DNA from: Acidimicrobiales bacterium
GTDB taxonomy: Bacteria; Actinomycetota; Acidimicrobiia; Acidimicrobiales; Palsa-688
DNA length: 14,158 nt
Direction: 5' to 3'
Assembly: GCA_030039575.1 (NCBI GenBank)
Contig: JASHVH010000344.1
Span: 1 to 14,158 of the forward strand
The position numbers were made by a program, and so were the translations under genes. Under the pieces are notes generated by a model. It worked only from the letters and a program-made list of their open reading frames with translations. It did no database searches and was not told the origin of the DNA. Below are positions 1 through 6,624 of this stretch, one piece after another; positions within the stretch are counted from its first letter, which is position 1, and the number at the start of each line of letters is the position of its first letter.

Positions 1-2
1 AA

Positions 3-344
3 ACCGTGCTCGACACGGCCCCCCAGTTCGTCGACCACCTGGTGGAGAGCGGGAGCTCCTATCCCCGCGGTAGGGCCCTGTCAGTCCTCGTCGCCGCCCG
101 CCTCGAGGACCGCAAGCTGTCAGTGGCTGGTCAGCAGGGCAACGGCCTGCCCGACCCGCTCACCGAGGCCGAGATCCGGGTCCTCGAAAAGCTTCCCGGG
201 CGCCTGACCTATGTCGAGATGGCGTCTGAGCTTCACCTCTCGCTCAACACCGTCAAGACCCACCTCCGCCACACCTATATGAAGCTCGGCGTGACGTCGC
301 GAGCGTCGGCCGTCAAACGAGCGACCGCCCTTGGCCTCATATGA
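3..344 (+). CDS. LuxR-type transcriptional regulator, C-terminal part (5' end outside window)
   Basis: The reading frame is open from the window edge, so this is the C-terminal part of a longer protein. The last 60 residues form a LuxR/GerE-type helix-turn-helix: LTEAEIRVLEKLP, then the recognition helix region LSLNTVKTHLRHTYMKLGV and a final alanine-rich helix ending ATALGLI. This domain binds DNA. In the large LAL/MalT-like regulators it follows a long helical region, and the residues upstream here (SVLVAARLEDRK) could be the end of such a region. The sensor part cannot be seen, so the signal is unknown. A GTG at base 6 is available but is unlikely to be the true start, because the frame continues upstream. 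The gene is followed 14 bases later by a strong hairpin. Confidence 0.85.
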   Translation, partial: TVLDTAPQFVDHLVESGSSYPRGRALSVLVAARLEDRKLSVAGQQGNGLPDPLTEAEIRVLEKLPGRLTYVEMASELHLSLNTVKTHLRHTYMKLGVTSRASAVKRATALGLI

Positions 345-358
345 CTGCGGTTATCTAA

Positions 359-386
359 CTCACCTCCGTGCCTGAACGGCGGTGAG
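359..386 (+). terminator. Hairpin after the LuxR-type gene, possible terminator
   Basis: CTCACCTCCG at 359-368 and CGGCGGTGAG at 377-386 pair over nearly their whole length, with one mismatch, around an 8-base loop. The hairpin lies 14 bases after the stop codon of the regulator. No T-run follows, so it is either a weak intrinsic terminator or an mRNA-end structure. Confidence 0.45.
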
Positions 387-480
387 CAGGCTCAAGTCGA
401 TGAGCCGTGAAGGCAGGAAGGGAGAAGCGATGTTCAGCAGTCCTCGGTACTCTAGATAGTCCTGTCGCAACTGAGGACGA

Positions 481-530
481 GGCGCCCCCGACAGGGCCCG
501 AACCTGCGACACGCCGCTTAGAAGATGGCG
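481..530 (-). other. tRNA-Arg(UCU)-like 3' half, possible attachment-site remnant
   Basis: Read on the minus strand, this stretch has an anticodon-loop-like CTTCTAA followed by GCGGC. A T-arm follows (GCAGG, then TTCGGGC, then CCTGT) and then a GGGGGCGCC acceptor-like 3' strand. This is the order and spacing of the 3' half of a tRNA with anticodon UCU. The 5' side of the anticodon stem is only partly complementary. Further upstream (positions above about 535) there is no D-arm or acceptor 5' strand. The T-loop carries TTCGGGC instead of the usual TTCGANC. It is therefore not a working tRNA gene. tRNA 3' halves are typical crossover sites of integrative elements, so it may mark an old integration event; no integrase is visible. 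The rest of 345-716 holds no gene I can support. Confidence 0.5.
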
Positions 531-702
531 GCAAAACGTCTAGCGAGGTTTGGCCACGTCCGCTAGAGATACCTGACCAGGGGTTTTGTACCCGATGTGG
601 GCCAGCCGACCGGGACGAACTGCTACCACAACTGCTACCACCTCTCAGCTTGGACAGCGCCTTGACGACGGTTTCAGTGACCCGCCCCGATCGTCCGCAT
701 CT

Positions 703-708
703 GATAAT
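703..708 (+). promoter_or_regulatory. -10-like element for a probably leaderless antitoxin mRNA
   Basis: GATAAT ends 8 bases before the GTG start at 717, which is about where transcription would begin. There is no Shine-Dalgarno sequence in between. This arrangement fits a leaderless transcript, which is common in actinobacteria. No convincing -35 box is seen. Confidence 0.35.
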
Positions 709-716
709 CTGATTCT

Positions 717-959
717 GTGCCCGAAGTGAGCGCCACTGACGCAGCTAGGAACTTCTCGGACATCCTCGACGCTGTGGAACACCGAGGTGAGCGCTTTGTG
801 ATCGTCCGGCGAGGCAAAGTCATCGCGCAAATCGATCCCGTCAGAGCCGGCAAAGGCGCAGACGTTAAGGCTCTACTCCGCCAGCGTCCAGGTGACCCGG
901 ACCTGGCCAGGGACATCGCCTCGGTGCGAGCTCTCGTGGAAACCGAGATCCGGCCCTGA
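717..959 (+). CDS. Phd/YefM-family antitoxin
   Basis: This 80-residue protein is a type II antitoxin of the Phd/prevent-host-death family. Its N-terminal part has the family pattern: VSATDAARNFSDILDAVEHRGERFVIVRRGKVIAQIDPV. This is the DNA-binding fold that represses its own operon. The C-terminal part (about 45-80), with DLARDIASVRALVETE, would be the helix that neutralises the toxin. The length is normal for the family. The start is GTG, chosen because the conserved region begins two residues later and a -10-like box lies just upstream. The stop codon TGA overlaps the putative CTG start of the PIN-domain toxin, so the two genes form one translationally coupled unit. It is likely autoregulated as in related systems; no operator was identified. 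Confidence 0.85.
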   Translation: MPEVSATDAARNFSDILDAVEHRGERFVIVRRGKVIAQIDPVRAGKGADVKALLRQRPGDPDLARDIASVRALVETEIRP

Positions 960-1357
960 GCCGGCTACTGCTCGATACAACGTTCCTCATCGACGCAGAT
1001 CGCTCCGGTGCGTCCCTCGACGAACTGATCGACGATGACGATGAGGTGGCGGTTGCCGCTGTGTCCATCGCCGAGCTGCTGGTCGGCGTCTTACTTGCAG
1101 ACGACGTCCACCGGCTCGGCCGTCAGCAGTTCGTAGACCAGGTCAAAGACGCCGTTCCTATCATCAGCTACGACTCAACGGTTGCCGCTTCGCATGCCGA
1201 ACTCTTGCTCGCGGTGCGTCAGATGGGCCGACCCCGAGGGGCCCACGACCTGATCATTGCAGCCACCGCCAGAGCCACCCAACGAGAGGTTGTGTCGGGA
1301 GACGCCTCCGCATTCGAGGACTTGCCCGGACTCACCATCCGAAGACACAGATCTTGA
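956..1357 (+). CDS. PIN-domain toxin (VapC-like ribonuclease)
   Basis: Translation from the CTG at 956 gives a PIN domain starting LSRLLLDTTFLIDADR, which matches the N-terminus of VapC toxins. The four acidic active-site positions appear to be present: Asp in LLLDTT, Glu in SIAELLVG, Asp in GAHDLIIAATA and Asp in VVSGDASAFEDL. Proteins of this family cut RNA, often tRNA, with Mg2+. The ATG at 1046 would remove the first catalytic Asp and the first beta strand, so it is not the true start. No ATG, GTG or TTG lies at the right place. A CTG start within the antitoxin stop (CTGA) is the best choice and would couple translation of the pair. About 133 residues is the usual length. The partner antitoxin lies directly upstream. 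Confidence 0.85.
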   Translation: MSRLLLDTTFLIDADRSGASLDELIDDDDEVAVAAVSIAELLVGVLLADDVHRLGRQQFVDQVKDAVPIISYDSTVAASHAELLLAVRQMGRPRGAHDLIIAATARATQREVVSGDASAFEDLPGLTIRRHRS

Positions 1358-1926
1358 TCACGGCAGGGCGGCATGCCTTCGGCCGGACTGACATCGACTG
1401 CGGCCGAGCAGGACGAAAAGATGATGGCGAGGCGGACAGACATGGCTCCTGGTTTCATTCACCCACGGCATGCCACACCCTCAAGTACCCGTATCGGGGA
1501 GTTATTTATCGCGGCAGTGCCCGAGGACTTAATGCTCAGTCACTGTCACCGTTGCACTTGAAGGACGGGGCGGAAGTATCTCCGTGTACAGGACAGGTAA
1601 CCGTGTCCGGCGAAGACCTGTGACGGACGAGCCGGCCACAATGGCTCCGCTGCGCCGGCTTCCGGTAGAAGATTTTGGGCACCGTCGGCATTGGCGCGTG
1701 CTCGCTGGCATACCGCTCCTACCGCGTCAATCGCTACTACAGATCGGTAGGAGCTATCAGCGCCCGAAAACGCGCTCACGGCGAGCTTCATCGCCGAGTC
1801 CACGTTACCCGACGGGCTCGGCGCGGAGCGCTCAGCCTTGTCGGTGCCTCGGTTGGCTCGACCGAGCTCATCAGCAGCCCACAACGCAAGTCTTAGTTCT
1901 CGTAGAGAACCTTCGAGAACCTTCAG
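1358..1926. other. Gene-poor intergenic stretch with inverted repeats
   Basis: I see no convincing gene here; open frames on both strands lack recognisable domains. Two inverted repeats stand out. AGCCGGC at 1630-1636 pairs with GCCGGCT at 1654-1660. A perfect 10-base pair, GCTCCTACCG at 1715-1724 and CGGTAGGAGC at 1745-1754, flanks a 20-base spacer. Near the right edge, repeated GAGAACCTT units at about 1896-1923 lie just past the end of the GntR gene and could form part of its transcript end. Confidence 0.4.
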
Positions 1927-2742
1927 CTACAGGTCGCCCGATTCGGTTATCAGCAACTTTTCCGCGTCTCCGGTTTTGGCGCCACGCTGGCGAGGTCGAC
2001 GTTTTGCGGCGCGTGCGCCCCTAGTCGGCCGGGCCGGCTCGTCAAGTGCTGCGGTCTCGCTCGCTCCCCATTGCCCGAGCGAGCGGTCAGCGTGGTCGAT
2101 CATGAGATCGACGGCAAGGTCGCCGTCGCCTTTCTCCAGGGCAGACAGGATCGCCTTGTGCTGGTGGTGGAGTGAATCCCTGTCGCCTGGTGCAATGCCG
2201 AGCTCGCTCCAGGCGTCGATCCATAGCTCGTGGACGAGTTGTTGAAAGCGCGCCAGCAGCGGGTTGCCACACTCGCGCCCGAGCGCCGCCTCGAAACGAA
2301 GGTCGAGGCTCCCCTCTGCCCGCTCGGTCACTCTCAGTTCTCTCTCGGCGCGGCCAAGAAGTGACGCCACTTGCTCGAGGTTGGCATCAGGGTTGGCCGC
2401 CACCAGCTGGATGACCTTCACCTCGATGGCTGAACGCACGTCGACCAGCTGCCGAAGGAATGACTCATCAACAGCGGCGCCGCCCTTGAATTGCGCCTCG
2501 AACGAAGCCCCGTTCGGGTTGGCGATAAAGCTGCCTGCGTTGCGGCGGATCTCGACCTTGCCCAGGGCTTCGAGCGAGCGCAACGCCTCCCGCACCGACA
2601 CCCTGCTCACCTGGAACTGCTCCGCCAGCTCCCGCTCAGAACCCAGCCGGTCGCCTCGTTTGAGTTCGGCCTGGGCTATGTAAGCTTCGAGCTGCTCCAA
2701 TAGCGACCGGAAAACATCGACCTTCTTGATCGGGATGATCAT
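1927..2742 (-). CDS. GntR family transcriptional regulator with FCD ligand-binding domain
   Basis: The N-terminal 75 residues are a GntR winged helix: LEQLEAYIAQAELKRGDRL, then SERELAEQFQVSRVSVREAL as the helix-turn-helix and LGKVEIRRNAGSFI as the wing. The C-terminal helical FCD domain follows and normally binds a metal plus an acid ligand. The usual Asp-x3-His is replaced by Asp-x3-Glu (DLRFE). The two later histidines are present (HQHKAIL and DHADRSL). A basic tail rich in Arg/Lys (PTRGARAAKRRPRQRGAK) closes the protein. I chose the ATG at 2742 because the family homology begins a few residues later. An ATG at 2859 would add 39 residues of low-complexity sequence. No clear Shine-Dalgarno is seen. 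It is the last gene of the minus-strand group. Whether it regulates the fluoride genes is unknown. Confidence 0.85.
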   Translation of the reverse strand: MIIPIKKVDVFRSLLEQLEAYIAQAELKRGDRLGSERELAEQFQVSRVSVREALRSLEALGKVEIRRNAGSFIANPNGASFEAQFKGGAAVDESFLRQLVDVRSAIEVKVIQLVAANPDANLEQVASLLGRAERELRVTERAEGSLDLRFEAALGRECGNPLLARFQQLVHELWIDAWSELGIAPGDRDSLHHQHKAILSALEKGDGDLAVDLMIDHADRSLGQWGASETAALDEPARPTRGARAAKRRPRQRGAKTGDAEKLLITESGDL

Positions 2743-2915
2743 GAACGGAGGACGGGGCCGGACCGCAGTGATAAGTGGACCGTACACGCCCAGAGGTGGC
2801 ACGCGTCGGAAAACCGCTTGTTTCGCGCGTAACGGCGAAGACGACCTTTGACTGGCCATACGCCTGGGTGAGTCGTGGCTTTGGATATCAATCTGTGCCT
2901 GTGCTCTCTAACGAG

Positions 2916-3506
2916 TCATAGAGTGAATTGGTCACGAGTTGAGCGAGCCGGTCGTCTGAGGTTGTCCAACGCCCAGGCAACCTCGTCACTCGCTACGCCG
3001 AGGATGCTCGCGATAGCGGCCCGGTCACAGCGTCGCAGTCGCAGTAACCCGTCACTCGGCTCAGCGCCACGCTGGTTGGTGATCAAACGGCAAAACTGCC
3101 TCAACCGGACCGCCTCGGCGCCGTTTGCCCGGTCGAGGACAGCCGTATCGACGATGAGGTCGTCCGGCCGAGGGGCTCGGTCAGTCACGTTGCGAGGCTG
3201 TACCGCGACCGTCCCCGGCAACAGTTCGCTCAGGGGAACTTTGTAAAAGTGGGCGAGCCGGGAAAGACGGGGCAACGATATCCACCGCTCACCCCGTTCG
3301 TAGGCGGCGAGCACCGAAGCCTTGAACTCTCCCTCGGACAGTTGCTGAACCTCGGCTAGCGGCATCCCTGCTGTCTGGCGTACGGCCCGTAGTCGCTGGC
3401 CGACCTCAGCCGCCAATTCGGCCCGCTCCTTCCCTACGGCCGTGTCGGCTGGGCTCTCTGCAACTCCAAGGCGGGAGGAGCAACTGGTTGAAGGCATTCG
3501 GTCCAC
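2916..3506 (-). CDS. BldD-like XRE-family transcriptional regulator
   Basis: Residues about 25-95 form an XRE helix-turn-helix in the BldD arrangement: GQRLRAVRQTAGMPLAEVQQ, then ASVLAAYERGERWISLPRL and a helix ending FYKVPLSELLPG. The YERG and ELLPG segments are typical of BldD. After a linker comes a C-terminal domain like that of BldD (RLRQFCRLITNQRGAEPSD and onward). BldD binds a cyclic-di-GMP tetramer through RxD-x8-RxxD. Here the second half (RRCD) fits, but the first half reads RGAE, with Glu one position later than the usual Asp. BldD represses development genes in Streptomyces; the targets here are unknown. The GTG at 3506 is one option, and an ATG at 3497 is equally possible. The gene lies 30 bases after the enolase, so both are probably co-transcribed and under the same fluoride switch. 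Confidence 0.8.
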   Translation of the reverse strand: MDRMPSTSCSSRLGVAESPADTAVGKERAELAAEVGQRLRAVRQTAGMPLAEVQQLSEGEFKASVLAAYERGERWISLPRLSRLAHFYKVPLSELLPGTVAVQPRNVTDRAPRPDDLIVDTAVLDRANGAEAVRLRQFCRLITNQRGAEPSDGLLRLRRCDRAAIASILGVASDEVAWALDNLRRPARSTRDQFTL

Positions 3507-3536
3507 AGATAGAGCGGCGCCCGTGACTCTTGGTCG

Positions 3537-4796
3537 CTATGCCAGTCCATAGGGAAGGTGCTCTGCGTCTTCGATCTCGATGAGCCGGTTGTACTTTGCT
3601 ACCCGCTCGCCCCGCGCTGGAGCGCCCGTCTTCATATGACCACACCCGGTCCCCACCGCGAGGTCCGCGATGAAGCTATCCTCGGTTTCCCCCGAGCGGT
3701 GCGAGACGAACTGGCCCCAGCCGGCCTGCTGGCATATCTCTATCGCTTCCAGGGCCTCGGTCACCGTGCCGATCTGGTTCACTTTGATGAGCGCGGCGTT
3801 ACCGGCCTTGCGGCCAATAGCTTCGCGGATGATGGCCGGATTGGTGCACAGGATGTCGTCGCCGACGACCTCCACCTGTTCGCCGAGGCGAGCGGTGAGG
3901 CGTTCCCAGCCGTCCCAGTCGGATTCGGCCAACCCGTCCTCGAGCAACCAAACCGGGAACCGCTCGATGATCTTTGCGTAGCGCTCGATCATGTCGTCGC
4001 TCGACAGCGCCTCTCCGGCGACGTGGTACTTGCCGTCCCGGTAGAACTCGCTCGACGCCGGGTCCATGGCGAGGGCGACACCGTTCCTGCCGGGCTCGTA
4101 GCCCGCGTCCGTTATCGAGCCCACGAGGATCCCGAGCACGTCCTCCGGGGAGGCAATCTCGGGGGCAAAGCCACCCTCGTCGCCGAGCCCGGTGGCCAAA
4201 CCCTTGCCTGCCAGCCGTCGCTTCAGGGCGGAGTAGATCTCCGCACCGGCGCGAACGGCTTCGGCCTCGCTGGGCGACCCTAAGGGAGCCAGCATGAACT
4301 CCTGGAAATCCAGTTCGTTCGGGGCATGTACCCCACCGTTGACGACGTTGAAGTGCGGCACCGGCAGGCGGGCAGCCGTACTCGAGCGGACAAAAGTCTT
4401 CCATAACGGCCGGCCATCGATGGCCGCGATCGCTCTGGCTGCAGCCATCGACACGCCTACGACAGCGTTGGCACCGAGACGCGCTTTTGTCTCTGTCCCG
4501 TCCAGGTCGATCAACTGCTGGTCGATTTCTGCCAGCTCCGAAAAGGTCCGGCCCCGGAGGGCCGAAGCGATCTCTCCGTTCACATTGGCCACCGCCTTGC
4601 GCACCCCTTGTCCTCCGAACCGCGACTTGTCGCCGTCGCGCAACTCGACTGCTTCACGCGAACCCGTCGAAGCCCCTGAAGGCACCCCGGCTCGTACCAC
4701 CGGCCCTTGTCGGGTGCTCAGGCTGACGGAGAGGGTAGGCCTCGCCCGCGAATCCAGGATCTCGACGGCGTGCAGGTCGCTAATGGTAATCGTCAT
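3537..4796 (-). CDS. eno: Enolase (2-phosphoglycerate dehydratase), divergent paralogue
   Basis: The protein interconverts 2-phosphoglycerate and phosphoenolpyruvate in the cytoplasm. Its 419 residues match the enolase length. The expected sites are present: the SGASTG loop, the active-site His in NGGVHAPNELDFQEFM, catalytic Glu in QEFM and GDEGGFAP, metal ligands in AMDPASSEFY, LLEDGLAE and VGDDILCTNP, catalytic Lys in LIKVNQIGT, and SHRSGETED and KTGAPARGERVAKYN. The near-universal N-terminal signature DSRGNPTVEV is changed to DSRARPTLSVSL, which suggests a divergent second enolase rather than the main one. AAGGAAG lies 5 bases before the ATG, a good Shine-Dalgarno site. It follows the mutase-like gene by 39 bases, downstream of fluoride aptamer A. 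Fluoride is a classic inhibitor of enolase, which makes raised expression under fluoride sensible. Confidence 0.96.
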   Translation of the reverse strand: MTITISDLHAVEILDSRARPTLSVSLSTRQGPVVRAGVPSGASTGSREAVELRDGDKSRFGGQGVRKAVANVNGEIASALRGRTFSELAEIDQQLIDLDGTETKARLGANAVVGVSMAAARAIAAIDGRPLWKTFVRSSTAARLPVPHFNVVNGGVHAPNELDFQEFMLAPLGSPSEAEAVRAGAEIYSALKRRLAGKGLATGLGDEGGFAPEIASPEDVLGILVGSITDAGYEPGRNGVALAMDPASSEFYRDGKYHVAGEALSSDDMIERYAKIIERFPVWLLEDGLAESDWDGWERLTARLGEQVEVVGDDILCTNPAIIREAIGRKAGNAALIKVNQIGTVTEALEAIEICQQAGWGQFVSHRSGETEDSFIADLAVGTGCGHMKTGAPARGERVAKYNRLIEIEDAEHLPYGLA

Positions 4797-4835
4797 GATG
4801 TCTTCCTTGTTATGGGCTCAGTGTGGTCCTTTTTG

Positions 4836-5492
4836 TTACTGGGGTTGCTCAGCGCCAAGGGGAATTTCGTTGACACGAAGGACGTGCCACGATGCTTGCC
4901 CGCTCCCGGCTTTGTGGTATTGGACCGTATTGAAGCAACCCGTCTCCTGGGGTAGGAAAGCCGGGTCGTGCAGAGAAGGATCCAGGCTGGTGAGCGCGAT
5001 GCGGTTCACGGCATCGTGGCTCACCACCACCGCACTCGCCGCGTCGAGGCTCTCCGCTATATCTAGCAACGCGGCCAAAGCGCGAACGCGTACATTCTCT
5101 TCCGGTTCCACTCCGGGAGCAGCGTCGAGCGAACCCCACTTGAAAATCACATCAGCTAGGAGTTTGCCCGTCCAGGGACCATAGTCCCGATCGGTCAAGC
5201 GTTCGTCTACCCACGTGCCGGTGCCCGTTTGGCGAGCGATGGCCTCTGCTGTCTCGAGGGCGCGCCGTAGTGGGCTGGAAGCGACCAACCGGGGCTTCCT
5301 CGGCGCCAATGCCTCCCCCAAGAGATACGCCTGGCGCTGCCCGGCCGTGTCCAGCGCGACGTCAAGCCGCCCCCGTAGCGCACCGGCTGCGTTGAGAGCT
5401 GTACGCCCATGACGGGCAAGGTAAAGGCACGCAGAGCAATCCGCGAAAGTTCCACCCTCACCACCTGCCTCGTTATAAACGGACGAGGACAC
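4836..5492 (-). CDS. Histidine phosphatase family protein (phosphoglycerate-mutase-like)
   Basis: The protein has the branch-1 histidine phosphatase motifs: LARHGRT with the catalytic His at residue 28, SSPLRRALETAEAI with the phosphate-binding Arg, ERLTDRDYGPWTG where the usual acidic Glu is Asp, and VVSHDAVNRI with the second His (SHD instead of SHG). It could be a phosphoglycerate mutase feeding the enolase downstream, or a phosphatase of another small phosphate ester; sequence alone does not decide. A longer frame starts at the ATG at 5534. That ATG is the conserved GATGG of the riboswitch 3' half, so it is very unlikely to be the start. The GTG at 5492 has AGGAGG nine bases upstream (5502-5507) and gives 218 residues. 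It is co-directional with the enolase, 39 bases apart. Confidence 0.85.
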   Translation of the reverse strand: MSSSVYNEAGGEGGTFADCSACLYLARHGRTALNAAGALRGRLDVALDTAGQRQAYLLGEALAPRKPRLVASSPLRRALETAEAIARQTGTGTWVDERLTDRDYGPWTGKLLADVIFKWGSLDAAPGVEPEENVRVRALAALLDIAESLDAASAVVVSHDAVNRIALTSLDPSLHDPAFLPQETGCFNTVQYHKAGSGQASWHVLRVNEIPLGAEQPQ

Positions 5493-5520
5493 AGCTTTTG
5501 GCCTCCTGAGCGCAACAGCT

Positions 5521-5570
5521 ACTACAGGAGCCATCAGCCTTTTGGCGGTTGGGGGCGAGCTCCTTCGCCT
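5521..5570 (-). promoter_or_regulatory. Fluoride riboswitch aptamer A (crcB-type)
   Basis: On the minus strand GGCGAAGGAGCTCGCC is followed by CCCAACC, a short GCC-AAAA-GGC P3 hairpin and TGATGGCTCCTGTAGT. This is the fluoride aptamer order. AGGAGC in the 5' half pairs with GCTCCT in the 3' half. One conserved base differs (GAAG for GATG). Downstream, CAGGAGGCC (5500-5508) contains the ribosome-binding site of the histidine phosphatase and is complementary to GGCTCCTG of the aptamer apart from a bulged G. This fits a translational ON switch. Confidence 0.82.
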
Positions 5571-5622
5571 CCCTTCATCCTAACGCGTCGCCGTGTGCTG
5601 TCTCAAAGTGGGCGGCCGCAGG

Positions 5623-6624
5623 TCAGCCCACGGCACCTGAGCTCGAGGTTCTTTGCCTCCGTGGTGCCTTCCGTCGAGGTTGGCGTTCCGGTGGAAGCTC
5701 TCTGCCCCAACGCACTACCGCACTCGCCCACGTCATTCCGGCACCGAAGCCTGCGAGCAGCACCAAGTCACCATCCCTGAGCCGTCCCGTGGAGGCTGCC
5801 TCCGCCAGCGCGAACGGTATCGAGGCGGAGGATGTGTTGCCTGTGTGATCGATCACCGACATTGTCTGCCCAGCGGAAAAACCTAGCCGGCCGGCAACTG
5901 TCTCGATGATGCGGAGGTTGCCCTGATGAGGGACGAAGAGGGCGATTTCGTCTGCACCGATCTTGGAATTCTCGAGAGCAGCCATTGCCGATTCAATGGC
6001 CACGCGTACTGCCCGGCGGTACACCTCCTGACCGTTCATTCGGAGGTACTCGCCATGGCTCTGGTACAGAATGCGCGCCGAACCGCCGTCGGCACCGAAA
6101 TCCCACCCTAGAACGGCCCTGGCTCCGGGCGACGACTCGAGGACGGATGCAGCGGCGGCGTCGCCGAACAGCACCGCTGTAGAGCGGTCCTCGGGGTCAA
6201 CGATCCGGGAGACCGTATCCGAGGCGATTATCAGTACGCGCCTTAACCCAATCGCGACGAGGCCATCGGCGACTACGAGCGCGTAGACAAAACTGGAGCA
6301 GCCAGAGGTCAGGTCGAACACCCCGCAGGACAGACCGAGCTCATGCTGGACAAGGGCCGCCACTGCAGGCACGGCGAGATCCGGTGTGTTCGTCGAAACG
6401 ATGAGCAAGTCAACCTGGCGCGGATCGATCGCGGCTTGGTCCATGGCACGTCTTGCCGCCTCAACGGCCAGACCCCTCGTCGTCCCGCCGACGTGTCGCG
6501 TCCGAATTCCCGTCCGGCTGAGGATCCAGGAATCCGTCGTGTCGAGGTGACCCTCTAAGTCCGCATTGGTGACCACATGCGGTGGGAGGGCAGTACCCCA
6601 CGCGGTGATCGTCGAGCCGGCCAT
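5623..6624 (-). CDS. 3-oxoacyl-ACP synthase III family protein (FabH-like)
   Basis: The 333-residue protein is a KAS III-type thiolase-fold enzyme that normally condenses an acyl-CoA starter with malonyl-ACP to begin fatty acid synthesis. The catalytic triad is visible: Cys109 in FDLTSGCSSFVYAL, His about 233 in VPHQGNLRI, and Asn about 263 in HTGNTSSASIP. The Cys motif reads SGCSSF rather than the usual AACAGF, so the starter unit may differ. The C-terminus carries a basic extension after VVRW that is not part of the usual fold. I chose the ATG at 6624 because it has AAAGGAA five bases upstream and the fold begins there. A GTG-started 137-aa frame upstream ends at a TGATG junction with it. 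Aptamer B lies about 420 bases upstream and aptamer A just downstream, so the gene sits inside the fluoride cluster. Confidence 0.9.
   Translation of the reverse strand: MAGSTITAWGTALPPHVVTNADLEGHLDTTDSWILSRTGIRTRHVGGTTRGLAVEAARRAMDQAAIDPRQVDLLIVSTNTPDLAVPAVAALVQHELGLSCGVFDLTSGCSSFVYALVVADGLVAIGLRRVLIIASDTVSRIVDPEDRSTAVLFGDAAAASVLESSPGARAVLGWDFGADGGSARILYQSHGEYLRMNGQEVYRRAVRVAIESAMAALENSKIGADEIALFVPHQGNLRIIETVAGRLGFSAGQTMSVIDHTGNTSSASIPFALAEAASTGRLRDGDLVLLAGFGAGMTWASAVVRWGRELPPERQPRRKAPRRQRTSSSGAVG

Noticed and set aside
407..712. Plus-strand frame of 101 codons
   Set aside because: It covers the tRNA-like remnant, has no domain and no ribosome-binding site, and its composition is not coding-like.
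1715..1754. Perfect 10-base inverted repeat as a possible operator or terminator
   Set aside because: It has a 20-base spacer, lies in no clear relation to a gene start and lacks a T-run; listed only as part of the gene-poor stretch.
1584..2024. Plus-strand frame of 146 codons, and an opposing minus frame at 1546-1884
   Set aside because: Both are Arg/Ser/Pro-rich with no recognisable domain, and the plus frame runs into the GntR gene on the other strand.
3558..4283. Long plus-strand frame opposite the enolase
   Set aside because: It is the antisense of a clear enolase gene in an open high-GC frame; no independent evidence.
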